Source: Caenorhabditis elegans
Taxonomy: Eukaryota; Nematoda; Chromadorea; Rhabditida; Rhabditidae
Assembly (NCBI RefSeq): GCF_000002985.6
Contig: NC_003280.10
Coordinates: 9,792,501-9,856,500 of the forward strand
DNA: 64,000 nt
Reading direction: 5' to 3'
The position numbers and the translations under genes are program-made. The notes under the pieces were generated by a model. The model did no database searches, was not told the origin of the DNA, and was given only the letters and a program-made list of their open reading frames with translations. Positions 22,651 to 35,426 of the stretch are shown in pieces; the first letter of the stretch is position 1; every line of letters starts with the position of its first letter.

Positions 22651-25600
22651 ATGATTCTCAGTTTAAAAAAATTTGAAAACCAGTGCACAATTGAAACTCC
22701 ATTATTTCCATGATTCTCAGTTTAAAAAAATTTGAAAACCAGTGCACAATTGAAACTCCATTATTTCCATGATTGTCAGTTTAAAATAATTTGAAAACCA
22801 GTGCACAATTGAAACTCCATATTCTCAATAATTCTCAGTTTAAAAAATTTGAAAACCAGTGCACAATTGAAACTCCATTATTTCCATGATTGTCAGTTTA
22901 AAATAATTTGAAAACCAGTGCACAATTGAAACTCCATATTCTCAATAATTCTCAGTTTAAAACAATTTGAAAACCAGTGCACAATTGAAACTCCATTATT
23001 TCCATGATTCTCAGTTTAAAACAATTTGAAAACCAGTGCACAATTGAAACTCCATATTCTCAATAATTCTCAGTTTAAAAAAAATTTGAAAACCAGTGCA
23101 CAATTGAAACTCCATTATTTCCATGATTCTCAGTTTAAAAAAATTTGAAAACCAGTGCACAATTGAAACTCCATATTCTCAATAATTCTCAGTTTAAAAA
23201 AAATTTGAAAACCAGTGCACAATTGAAACTCCATTATTTCCATGATTGTCAGTTTAAAATAATTTGAAAACCTGTGCACAATTGAAACTCCATATTCTCA
23301 ATAATTCTCAGTTTAAAAAAAATTTGAAAACCAGTGCACAATTGAAACTCCATTATTTCCATGATTCTTAGTTTAAAAAAATTTGAAAACCAGTGCACAA
23401 TTGAAACTCCATATTCTCAATAATTCTCAGTTTAAAAAAAATTTGAAAACCAGTGCACAATTGAAACTCCATTATTTCCATGATTCTCAGTTTAAAAAAA
23501 TTTGAAAACCAGTGCACAATTGAAACTCCATATTCTCAATAATTCTCAGTTTAAAAAAATTTGAAAACCAGTGCACAATTGAAACTCCATATTCTCAATA
23601 ATTCTCAGTTTAAAAAAAATTTGAAAACCAGTGCACAATTGAAACTCCATTATTTCCATGATTCTCAGTTTAAAAAAATTTGAAAACCAGTGCACAATTG
23701 AAACTCCATATTCTCAATAATTCTCAGTTTAAAAAAAATTTGAAAACCAGTGCACAATTGAAACTCCATTATTTCCATGATTGTCAGTTTAAAAAAATTT
23801 GAAAACCAGTGCACAATTGAAACTCCATTATTTCCATGATTGTCAGTTTAAAAAAATTTGAAAACCAGTGCACAATTGAAACTCCATTATTTCCATGATT
23901 CTCAGTTTAAAAAAATTTGAAAACCAGTGCACAATTGAAACTCCATTATTTCCATGATTCTCAGTTTAAAAAAATTTGAAAACCAGTGCACAATTGAAAC
24001 TCCATTATTTCCATGATTCTCAGTTTAAAAAAATTTGAAAACCAGTGCACAATTGAAACTCCATTATTTCCATGATTGTCAGTTTAAAAAAATTTGAAAA
24101 CCAGTGCACAATTGAAACTCCATTATTTCCATGATTGTCAGTTTAAAAAAATTTGAAAACCAGTGCACAATTGAAACTCCATTATTTCCATGATTCTCAG
24201 TTTAAAAAAATTTGAAAACCAGTGCACAATTGAAACTCCATATTCTCAATAATTCTCAGTTTAAAAAAAATTTGAAAACCAGTGCACAATTGAAACTCCA
24301 TTATTTCCATGATTGTCAGTTTAAAATAATTTGAAAACCTGTGCACAATTGAAACTCCATTATTTCCATGATTCTTAGTTTAAAAAAATTTGAAAACCAG
24401 TGCACAATTGAAACTCCATCTTCTCAATAATTCTCAGTTTAAAAAAAATTTGAAAACCAGTGCACAATTGAAACTCCATTATTTCCATGATTCTTAGTTT
24501 AAAAAAATTTGAAAACCAGTGCACAATTGAAACTCCATATTCTCAATAATTCTCAGTTTAAAAAAATTTGAAAACCAGTGCACAATTGAAACTCCATATT
24601 CTCAATAATTCTCAGTTTAAAAAAAATTTGAAAACCAGTGCACAATTGAAACTCCATATTCTCAATAATTCTCAGTTTAAAAATAATTTGAAAACCAGTG
24701 CACAATTGAAACTCCATATTCTCAATAATTCTCAGTTTAAAAAAAATTTGAAAACCAGTGCACAATTGAAACTCCATATTCTCAATAATTCTCAGTTTAA
24801 AAATAATTTGAAAACCAGTGCACAATTGAAACTCCATTATTTCCATGATTGTCAGTTTAAAATAATTTGAAAACCTGTGCACAATTGAAACTCCATATTC
24901 TCAATAATTCTCAGTTTAAAAAAAATTTGAAAACCAGTGCACAATTGAAACTCCATATTCTCAATAATTCTCAGTTTAAAAAATTTGAAAACCAGTGCAC
25001 AATTGAAACTCCATATTCTCAATAATTCTCAGTTTAAAAAATTTGAAAACCAGTGCACAATTGAAACTCCATTATTTCCATGATTCTCAGTTTAGAAAAA
25101 ATTTGAAAACCAGTGCACAATTGAAACTCCATATTCTCAATAATTCTCAGTTTAAAAAAAATTTGAAAACCAGTGCACAATTGAAACTCCATTATTTCCA
25201 TGATTCTCAGTTTAAAACAATTTGAAAACCAGTGCACAATTGAAACTCCATTATTTCCATGATTGTCAGTTTAAAATAATTTGAAAACCAGTGCACAATT
25301 GAAACTCCATATTCTCAATAATTCTCAGTTTAAAACAATTTGAAAACCAGTGCACAATTGAAACTCCATTATTTCCATGATTCTCAGTTTAAAACAATTT
25401 GAAAACCAGTGCACAATTGAAACTCCATTATTTCCATGATTGTCAGTTTAAAATAATTTGAAAACCAGTGCACAATTGAAACTCCATCTTCTCAATAATT
25501 CTCAGTTTAAAAAAATTTGAAAACCAGTGCACAATTGAAACTCCATTATTTCCATGATTGTCAGTTTAAAAAAATTTGAAAACCAGTGCACAATTGAAAC

Positions 25601-28600
25601 TCCATTATTTCCATGATTCTCAGTTTAAAAAAATTTGAAAACCAGTGCACAATTGAAACTCCATTATTTCCATGATTCTCAGTTTAAAAAAATTTGAAAA
25701 CCAGTGCACAATTGAAACTCCATTATTTCCATGATTCTCAGTTTAAAAAAATTTGAAAACCAGTGCACAATTGAAACTCCATTATTTCCATGATTGTCAG
25801 TTTAAAATAATTTGAAAACCTGTGCACAATTGAAACTCCATCTTCTCAATAATTCTCAGTTTAAAAAAAATTTGAAAACCAGTGCACAATTGAAACTCCA
25901 TTATTTCCATGATTCTCAGTTTAAAAAAATTTGAAAACCAGTGCACAATTGAAACTCCATATTCTCAATAATTCTCAGTTTAAAAAAAATTTGAAAACCA
26001 GTGCACAATTGAAACTCCATTATTTCCATGATTGTCAGTTTAAAATAATTTGAAAACCTGTGCACAATTGAAACTCCATATTCTCAATAATTCTCAGTTT
26101 AAAAAAAATTTGAAAACCAGTGCACAATTGAAACTCCATTATTTCCATGATTCTTAGTTTAAAAAAATTTGAAAACCAGTGCACAATTGAAACTCCATAT
26201 TCTCAATAATTCTCAGTTTAAAAAAAATTTGAAAACCAGTGCACAATTGAAACTCCATTATTTCCATGATTGTCAGTTTAAAATAATTTGAAAACCAGTG
26301 CACAATTGAAACTCCATATTCTCAATAATTCTCAGTTTAAAACAATTTGAAAACCAGTGCACAATTGAAACTCCATTATTTCCATGATTCTCAGTTTAAA
26401 ACAATTTGAAAACCAGTGCACAATTGAAACTCCATTATTTCCATGATTGTCAGTTTAAAATAATTTGAAAACCAGTGCACAATTGAAACTCCATCTTCTC
26501 AATAATTCTCAGTTTAAAAAAATTTGAAAACCAGTGCACAATTGAAACTCCATTATTTCCATGATTGTCAGTTTAAAAAAATTTGAAAACCAGTGCACAA
26601 TTGAAACTCCATTATTTCCATGATTCTCAGTTTAAAAAAATTTGAAAACCTGTGCACAATTGAAACTCCATTATTTCCATGATTCTCAGTTTAAAAAAAT
26701 TTGAAAACCAGTGCACAATTGAAACTCCATTATTTCCATGATTCTCAGTTTAAAAAAATTTGAAAACCAGTGCACAATTGAAACTCCATTATTTCCATGA
26801 TTGTCAGTTTAAAATAATTTGAAAACCTGTGCACAATTGAAACTCCATCTTCTCAATAATTCTCAGTTTAAAAAAAATTTGAAAACCAGTGCACAATTGA
26901 AACTCCATTATTTCCATGATTCTTAGTTTAAAAAAATTTGAAAACCAGTGCACAATTGAAACTCCATATTCTCAATAATTCTCAGTTTAAAAAAATTTGA
27001 AAACCAGTGCACAATTGAAACTCCATATTCTCAATAATTCTCAGTTTAAAAAAAATTTGAAAACCAGTGCACAATTGAAACTCCATTATTTCCATGATTC
27101 TCAGTTTAAAAAAATTTGAAAACCAGTGCACAATTGAAACTCCATTATTTCCATGATTGTCAGTTTAAAATAATTTGAAAACCTGTGCACAATTGAAACT
27201 CCATATTCTCAATAATTCTCAGTTTAAAAAAAATTTGAAAACCAGTGCACAATTGAAACTCCATATTCTCAATAATTCACAGTTTAAAAAACATTTGAAA
27301 ACCAGTGCACAATTGAAACTCCATATTCTCAATAATTCTCAGTTTAAAAAAAATTTGAAAACCAGTGCACAATTGAAACTCCATATTCTCAATAATTCTC
27401 AGTTTAAAAAATTTGAAAACCAGTGCACAATTGAAACTCCATTATTTCCATGATTCTCAGTTTAAAAAAAATTTGAAAACCAGTGCACAATTGAAACTCC
27501 ATATTCTCAATAATTCTCAGTTTAAAAAAAATTTGAAAACCAGTGCACAATTGAAACTCCATATTCTCAATAATTCTCAGTTTAAAAAAAATTTGAAAAC
27601 CAGTGCACAATTGAAACTCCATATTCTCAATAATTCTCAGTTTAAAAAAAATTTGAAAACCAGTGCACAATTGAAACTCCATATTCTCAATAATTCTCAG
27701 TTTAAAAAATTTGAAAACCAGTGCACAATTGAAACTCCATATTCTCAATAATTCTCAGTTTAAAAAAAATTTGAAAACCAGTGCACAATTGAAACTCCAT
27801 TATTTCCATGATTCTCAGTTTAAAAAAATTTGAAAACCTGTGCACAATTGAAACTCCATATTCTCAATAATTCTCAGTTTAAAAAAAATTTGAAAACCAG
27901 TGCACAATTGAAACTCCATTATTTCCATGATACTCAGTTTAAAAAAATTTGAAAACCAGTGCACAATTGAAACTCCATTATTTCCATGATTGTCAGTTTA
28001 AAATAATTTGAAAACCTGTGCACAATTGAAACTCCATATTCTCAATAATTCTCAGTTTAAAAAATTTGAAAACCAGTGCACAATTGAAACTCCATATTCT
28101 CAATAATTCTCAGTTTAAAAAATTTGAAAACCAGTGCACAATTGAAACTCCATATTCTCAATAATTCTCAGTTTAAAAAAAATTTGAAAACCAGTGCACA
28201 ATTGAAACTCCATATTCTCAATAATTCTCAGTTTAAAAAATTTGAAAACCAGTGCACAATTGAAACTCCATTATTTCCATGATTGTCAGTTTAAAATAAT
28301 TTGAAAACCAGTGCACAATTGAAACTCCATATTCTCAATAATTCTCAGTTTAAAACAATTTGAAAACCAGTGCACAATTGAAACTCCATTATTTCCATGA
28401 TTGTCAGTTTAAAATAATTTGAAAACCAGTGCACAATTGAAACTCCATCTTCTCAATAATTCTCAGTTTAAAAAAATTTGAAAACCAGTGCACAATTGAA
28501 ACTCCATTATTTCCATGATTGTCAGTTTAAAAAAATTTGAAAACCAGTGCACAATTGAAACTCCATTATTTCCATGATTCTCAGTTTAAAAAAATTTGAA

Positions 28601-29379
28601 AACCAGTGCACAATTGAAACTCCATTATTTCCATGATTCTCAGTTTAAAAAAATTTGAAAACCAGTGCACAATTGAAACTCCATTATTTCCATGATTGTC
28701 AGTTTAAAATAATTTGAAAACCTGTGCACAATTGAAACTCCATCTTCTCAATAATTCTCAGTTTAAAAAAAATTTGAAAACCAGTGCACAATTGAAACTC
28801 CATTATTTCCATGATTCTCAGTTTAAAAAAATTTGAAAACCAGTGCACAATTGAAACTCCATATTCTCAATAATTCTCAGTTTAAAAAAAATTTGAAAAC
28901 CAGTGCACAATTGAAACTCCATTATTTCCATGATTGTCAGTTTAAAATAATTTGAAAACCTGTGCACAATTGAAACTCCATATTCTCAATAATTCTCAGT
29001 TTAAAAAAAATTTGAAAACCAGTGCACAATTGAAACTCCATTATTTCCATGATTCTTAGTTTAAAAAAATTTGAAAACCAGTGCACAATTGAAACTCCAT
29101 ATTCTCAATAATTCTCAGTTTAAAAAAATTTGAAAACCAGTGCACAATTGAAACTCCATATTCTCAATAATTCTCAGTTTAAAAAAAATTTGAAAACCAG
29201 TGCACAATTGAAACTCCATATTCTCAATAATTCTCAGTTTAAAAATAATTTGAAAACCAGTGCACAATTGAAACTCCATTATTTCCATGATTGTCAGTTT
29301 AAAATAATTTGAAAACCAGTGCACAATTGAAACTCCATATTCTCAATAATTCTCAGTTTAAAACAATTTGAAAACCAGT

Positions 29380-29485
29380 GCACAATGGAAACTCCAGTAT
29401 TGCCATGATTCTCAGTTTAAAACAAGTTGAAAACCAGTGCAAAAATGAGGAGTCCATTATTTCCATGATTGTCAGTTTACCAAAA
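29380..29485. repeat. Divergent satellite units
   Basis: Two units with private changes (CAATGGAAACTCCAG, ATTGCCATG, AACAAGTTG, GCAAAAATGAGGAG) between near-consensus units. A similar but milder island lies at about 21,895-21,990. Confidence 0.65.
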
Positions 29486-32400
29486 TTTGAAAACCAGTGC
29501 ACAATTGAAACTCCATTATTTCCATGATTCTCAGTTTAAAAAAATTTGAAAACCAGTGCACAATTGAAACTCCATTATTTCCATGATTCTCAGTTTAAAA
29601 AAATTTGAAAACCAGTGCACAATTGAAACTCCATTATTTCCATGATTGTCAGTTTAAAATAATTTGAAAACCTGTGCACAATTGAAACTCCATATTCTCA
29701 ATAATTCTCAGTTTAAAAAAAATTTGAAAACCTGTGCACAATTGAAACTCCATATTCTCAATAATTCTCAGTTTAAAAAATTTGAAAACCAGTGCACAAT
29801 TGAAACTCCATTATTTCCATGATTCTCAGTTTAAAAAAAATTTGAAAACCAGTGCACAATTGAAATTCCATATTCTCAATAATTCTCAGTTTAAAAAAAA
29901 TTTGAAAACCAGTGCACAATTGAAACTCCATATTCTCAATAATTCTCAGTTTAAAAAAATTTGAAAACCAGTGCACAATTGAAACTCCATATTCTCAATA
30001 ATTCTCAGTTTAAAAAAAATTTGAAAACCAGTGCACAATTGAAACTCCATATTCTCAATAATTCTCAGTTTAAAAAATTTGAAAACCAGTGCACAATTGA
30101 AACTCCATATTCTCAATAATTCTCAGTTTAAAAAATTTGAAAACCAGTGCACAATTGAAACTCCATATTCTCAATAATTCTCAGTTTAAAAAAAATTTGA
30201 AAACCAGTGCACAATTGAAACTCCATATTCTCAATAATTCTCAGTTTAAAAAATTTGAAAACCAGTGCACAATTGAAACTCCATTATTTCCATGATTGTC
30301 AGTTTAAAATAATTTGAAAACCAGTGCACAATTGAAACTCCATATTCTCAATAATTCTCAGTTTAAAACAATTTGAAAACCAGTGCACAATTGAAACTCC
30401 ATTATTTCCATGATTCTCAGTTTAAAACAATTTGAAAACCAGTGCACAATTGAAACTCCATATTCTCAATAATTCTCAGTTTAAAAAATTTGAAAACCAG
30501 TGCACAATTGAAACTCCATTATTTCCATGATTCTCAGTTTGAAAAAATTTGAAAACCAGTGCACAATTGAAACTCCATATTCTCAATAATTCTCAGTTTA
30601 AAAAATTTGAAAACCAGTGCACAATTGAAACTCCATATTCTCAATAATTCTCAGTTTAAAACAATTTGAAAACCAGTGCACAATTGAAACTCCATTATTT
30701 CCATGATTCTCAGTTTAAAAAAAATTTGAAAACCAGTGCACAATTGAAACTCCATTATTTCCATGATTCTCAGTTTGAAAAAATTTGAAAACCAGTGCAC
30801 AATTGAAACTCCATATTCTCAATAATTCTCAGTTAAAAAAAAATTTGAAAACCAGTGCACAATTGAAACTCCATATTCTCAATAATTCTCAGTTTAAAAA
30901 AAATTTGAAAACCAGTGCACAATTGAAACTCCATATTCTCAATAATTCTCAGTTTAAAAAATTTGAAAACCAGTGCACAATTGAAACTCCATTATTTCCA
31001 TGATTGTCAGTTTAAAATAATTTGAAAACCAGTGCACAATTGAAACTCCATATTCTCAATAATTCTCAGTTTAAAAAAATTTGAAAACCAGTGCACAATT
31101 GAAACTCCATTATTTCCATGATTGTCAGTTTAAAATAATTTGAAAACCAGTGCACAATTGAAACTCCATATTCTCAATAATTCTCAGTTTAAAAAAAATT
31201 TGAAAACCAGTGCACAATTGAAACTCCATTATTTCCATGATACTCAGTTTAAAAAAATTTGAAAACCAGTGCACAATTGAAACTCCATTATTTCCATGAT
31301 TGTCAGTTTAAAATAATTTGAAAACCTGTGCACAATTGAAACTCCATCTTCTCAATAATTCTCAGTTTAAAAAAATTTGAAAACCAGTGCACAATTGAAA
31401 CTCCATATTCTCAATAATTCTCAGTTTTAAAAAATTTGAAAACCAGTGCACAATTGAAACTCCATATTCTCAATAATTCACAGTTTAAAAAAAATTTGAA
31501 AACCAGTGCACAATTGAAACTCCATATTCTCAATAATTCTCAGTTTAAAAAAAATTTGAAAACCAGTGCACAATTGAAACTCCATATTCTCAATAATTCT
31601 CAGTTTAAAAAATTTGAAAACCAGTGCACAATTGAAACTCCATTATTTCCATGATTCTCAGTTTAAAAAAAATTTGAAAACCAGTGCACAATTGAAACTC
31701 CATATTCTCAATAATTCTCAGTTTAAAAAATTTGAAAACCAGTGCACAATTGAAACTCCATTATTTCCATGATTCTCAGTTTAAAAAAAATTTGAAAACC
31801 AGTGCACAATTGAAACTCCATATTCTCAATAATTCTCAGTTTAAAAAAAATTTGAAAACCAGTGCACAATTGAAACTCCATATTCTCAATAATTCTCAGT
31901 TTAAAAAATTTGAAAACCAGTGCACAATTGAAACTCCATATTCTCAATAATTCTCAGTTTAAAAAAAATTTGAAAACCAGTGCACAATTGAAACTCCATT
32001 ATTTCCATGATTCTCAGTTTAAAAAAATTTGAAAACCTGTGCACAATTGAAACTCCATATTCTCAATAATTCTCAGTTTAAAAAAAATTTGAAAACCAGT
32101 GCACAATTGAAACTCCATTATTTCCATGATACTCAGTTTAAAAAAATTTGAAAACCAGTGCACAATTGAAACTCCATTATTTCCATGATTGTCAGTTTAA
32201 AATAATTTGAAAACCTGTGCACAATTGAAACTCCATCTTCTCAATAATTCTCAGTTTAAAAAAATTTGAAAACCAGTGCACAATTCAAACTCCATTTTCT
32301 CAATAATTCTCAGTTTAAAAAAATTTGAAAACCAGTGCACAATTCAAACTCCATTTTCTCAATAATTCTCAGTTTTAAAAAATTTGAAAACCAGAGCACA

Positions 32401-32976
32401 ATTGAAACTCCATATTCTCAATAATTCTCAGTTTGAAAAAAATTTGAAAACCAGTGCACAATTGAAACTCCATTATTTCCATGATTCTCAGTTTAAAAAA
32501 ATTTGAAAACCAGTGCACAATTCAAACTCCATATTCTCAATAATTCTCAGTTAAAAAAAATTCGAAAACCAGTGCACAATTGAAACTCCATATTCTCAAT
32601 AATTCTCAGTTTTAAAAAATTTGAAAACCAGTGCACAATTCAAACTCCATATTCTCAATAATTCTCAGTTTAAAAAAATTTGAAAACCAGTGCACAATTG
32701 AAACTCCATATTCTCAATAATTCTCAGTTTAAAAAAATTTGAAAACCAGTGCACAATTGAAACTCCATATTCTCAATAATTCTCAGTTTTAAAAAATTTG
32801 AAAACCAGTGCACAATTCAAACTCCATATTCTCAATAATTCTCAGTTTAAAAAAATTTGAAAACCAGTGCACAATATTAGTGACGAATTAGCAATGACAA
32901 TAATCTTCTGGATAAATTCAGAAAATCCTGGCGCTCAGTAGTTTTCGAGATCATTGTTTAAAACCTGGGTTGGTAT

Positions 32977-33354
32977 CAAGGGTGGGCAAACTTTTTCAAA
33001 GTCAAGAAATCAAGAAATCAAGAATTCTTGATTTAAAAAGTCAAGAAAAAGTCAAGAAATTGTCTCCGGCCAATATTTTTGAACGAAATTGGAAGAAATA
33101 GTAAAATTTATCAGTCTTAACTTATTTTTTAACGAATATCATCAGAAGGAACTTCGAAAATGGGCAAAACGTGCAAAACTAATAATTTTCGACAAAAACG
33201 TTTTCAATCTTTTTTTACAGCCTAAATTTCGAGTTCATTAATTTCTTGATTTCTTGACACAATTTATCAAGAAATCAAGAAACAAGAATTCTTGACAAAA
33301 TGTCAAGAAATCAAGAAATTCAAGAAATCTATCAATCAAGAATGCCCACCCCTG
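32977..33354. mobile_element. hAT-like MITE, 378 bp, with 8 bp target duplication
   Basis: Left end CAAGGGTGGGCA and the reverse complement of the right end CAGGGGTGGGCA form a 12 bp terminal inverted repeat with one mismatch. The element is flanked on both sides by GTTGGTAT (32969-32976 and 33355-33362), an 8 bp target-site duplication. CAGGG-type termini with 8 bp duplications are typical of hAT transposons. Inside are many copies of CAAGAAAT in both orientations (rich in TCAAGAAATCAAGAAATC-like sequence near both ends), so the element can fold into a long imperfect hairpin. No transposase reading frame is present, so it would be non-autonomous. Confidence 0.8.
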
Positions 33355-33362
33355 GTTGGTAT

Positions 33363-34012
33363 AACTTTATCCCGGGGACTAACGACTTCTAACTTGACAG
33401 AACATATCTGCATTGTACATCGTTACTCTATTGTTCACACCTTGTTCAATAACAAGAGTAAATAAATAATGAATCAAAAAGAGAAGATTTTTGTACACGC
33501 AAAGAGTATCACTTGCTCGCGCACCGCGCACATTGTTTGTAATTTGATCTCGCATCATCTTATTTTCCCGCCAAAGATACGGTATATTAGTTGCAAATGA
33601 ATGAGAAGCCGATACAAATGTGTGCGAGTGACAATACATTGTGAAATGGATATTAGGTGTTTCATAGGGAAGAGGAGATGGACTTTCTCTCTTTGATCTC
33701 AAAGCTTTGAGCAATTGTTTGCACAATAGGGAGCACAAAACTACCGTAACCCAAAAAGTTTGAGTAGACTTTAACTGAGTATTGGGCCACTTATGTTTCA
33801 ATCTAGAAGGTGGGAATTGCATATAGGGGAAAGTTAGTGCGCTCTTCTTCTAAATTCACAAGAATTTATCGCTCAAAATGTGAAGATTGGAACTAGCATT
33901 TTGATAGTTAGCATTACGCTTTTTTAAAAATATTTTAAAACCAGAAGTTTTATCACTTTAACAATTTTATTACCAGAATCTTTCATAAATATTAAAACAT
34001 CTTCAATTTGCA
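33363..34012. other. Intergenic, 3' flank of pax-3
   Basis: No gene recognised. A 147-codon minus-strand ORF (33379-33822) shows no domain, no signal and no splice context, and is treated as chance. Confidence 0.45.
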
Positions 34013-35426
34013 TCATTCATAAGGTTTAAATAAAGTTATTGTCTTCTTTTTCCCTTCGTCACTTCCCGTTTCCTGTCCTCCTCCAGGTGATGGTGACTGA
34101 CTGGAAATACTTAAAGCATCATCTGTTTCAGATCGTTCAGCTCTCAATTCATCTCGATCACTTCCATTTGCATTTGTCTTTCGCCATTTTGCACGACGAT
34201 TTGAAAACCAGACTTGTATACGTGCTTCTGGCAAATTGGTTCTCTTGACAAGATCAGCTCGTTCATTGGGAGATGGGTAGGGATCGCGGAGGAAGACTTC
34301 TTCCAGACTTTGTAGTTGTTCTGTAAGTATAAAAGTTAGACATTTGCTGCAATCTCCATAAAAATGAAAAGGTAAAGCTGTATGAAATTTGAAAAAAAAA
34401 ACTAACCATTTGTAAAAGTACTCCTCGAGAGTCTTCTAGCATTTGCGCCAAGAGTTGAGTCGTCTTCCGACAAATTCAGATTCGAGTCTACCGATATTTG
34501 CCCAGAATTTCCAAAAACTCCAGGACCTCCTGCTCCTCCTGACTGAACAGGCGGAGCCAACGCTCCTGAGTTCAATAGCAACGACAGCTGAGCAGGATTT
34601 GGTAACAGTCCAGGCCAAACCAATGGGAATGGGAATGGAAATGCAGGAGGCAGTCGGACTTGTTGAGCACGCGGACGAGCTAGATGTTGAGCCGAAAGGA
34701 TCATTTGAAGCTCCTCAGCTGCTCGTTCGGCTGCACGAGTACGGAGGATACGATTGATAGATGAAACCGAGGGTGGGGTGGTGCAAACGTCTGAAAATTT
34801 GTTGTTTGGATACAGAAATTTAACATTATTTGCTTTTATTAAAATTATTGAGCGAGACGGAGAAATTAACTAAATTTTTAAGATCAAGTTTTTTAAGTCA
34901 AAAATTTGAATTCCCATAAAAATTGTTTGAACATGATAAGACTTTTTGGAAAACACAAAGTCAGTAGCCAAGAATTGTCGTTATAAGTTTTTTTAATATA
35001 ATTCAATTAATTCATCAGGTAACAATCATATTGAATTCAATCTAATAATGCTTGAACATACCTTCACTTATGAGCTTTTCCCTGATCTCCCACGCAAAGA
35101 TTGTTGGGTTATCCCTTTTGTATTGCTCAATTTTTGCAACGACTTGTGGAGTAGCAACCTACAATTTTTATTTAAATCAAAAACAACTGTTTATCATAAT
35201 AAAATCTCACCTTCGGTTTTGTTCCAGCACCGCCCGCGGCATTACTGTTGCCTGATGGTTTTCCGCCATCAGACTGCGAAGTTCGTCTTGTCATTTTGCC
35301 CATGGTGTTGTGAGCTCCTAAAAACAATTATTCCATTAAGATTTTTTTATATAATAACTTATAAAATTCAAACTTACCCCAAAAATGCAAAAGCTGCTCT
35401 TGAGATAGTGGTTGTTGAGCAGCCAT
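34013..35426 (-). CDS. pax-3: PAX-3/7-type paired-class homeodomain transcription factor (314 aa)
   Basis: Nuclear DNA-binding regulator. Five exons: 35378-35426, 35211-35317, 35062-35158, 34407-34790, 34013-34320, in frame to 314 aa. Residues about 50-107 ([16 protein letters not shown] ... [12 protein letters not shown]) match the C-terminal (RED) half of a paired domain. Residues 203-262 are a homeodomain, ending [12 protein letters not shown], with Ser at homeodomain position 50, the hallmark of PAX homeodomains. Between them lies a Pro/Gly-rich linker. The first 50 residues ([17 protein letters not shown], then a Ser/Gly-rich stretch) do not look like the N-terminal PAI subdomain, and none was found on the minus strand up to 36,991. 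No octapeptide was seen. C. elegans pax-3 is known from ventral epidermal specification; the symbol is assigned from this architecture and neighbourhood. Confidence 0.88.

Larger units (their letters stand above)
15439..32875. repeat. 17.4 kb satellite, 58-60 bp unit, about 295 copies
   Basis: Tandem array of an AT-rich unit built as TTCTCAGTTTAAA, a variable A-rich spacer of 58-60 nt total period, then TTTGAAAACCAGTGCAC, CAATTGAAACTCCAT and a class-specific tail. Class A tails read ATTCTCAATAATTCTCAG; class B tails read TATTTCCATGATTCTCAG or ...GATTGTCAG. Sub-variants differ in the spacer (A-runs of different length, AACAA, AATAA, a G in GTTTGAAA) and in single bases (CATCTTCTC, GATACTCAG, GATTCTTAG, CCTGTGCAC). 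The core contains the palindromes AAATTT, GTGCAC and CAATTG. Edge units at both ends carry the variant AATTCAAACTCC, rare elsewhere. Where the unit is exactly 60 bp both strands stay open for long stretches (for instance MKTSAQLKLHILNNSQ repeats), but these ORFs are by-products of period divisible by three. Copy number is an estimate from length divided by period. Confidence 0.97.

Noticed and set aside
15439-32875. CRISPR-like array
   Set aside because: Regular units of about 59 bp, but no unique spacers between repeats and the genome is a nematode; it is a plain satellite.
33379-33822. 147-codon minus-strand ORF
   Set aside because: No domain, no signal peptide, no intron structure in a genome where most genes have introns; composition looks like chance in the 3' flank of pax-3.
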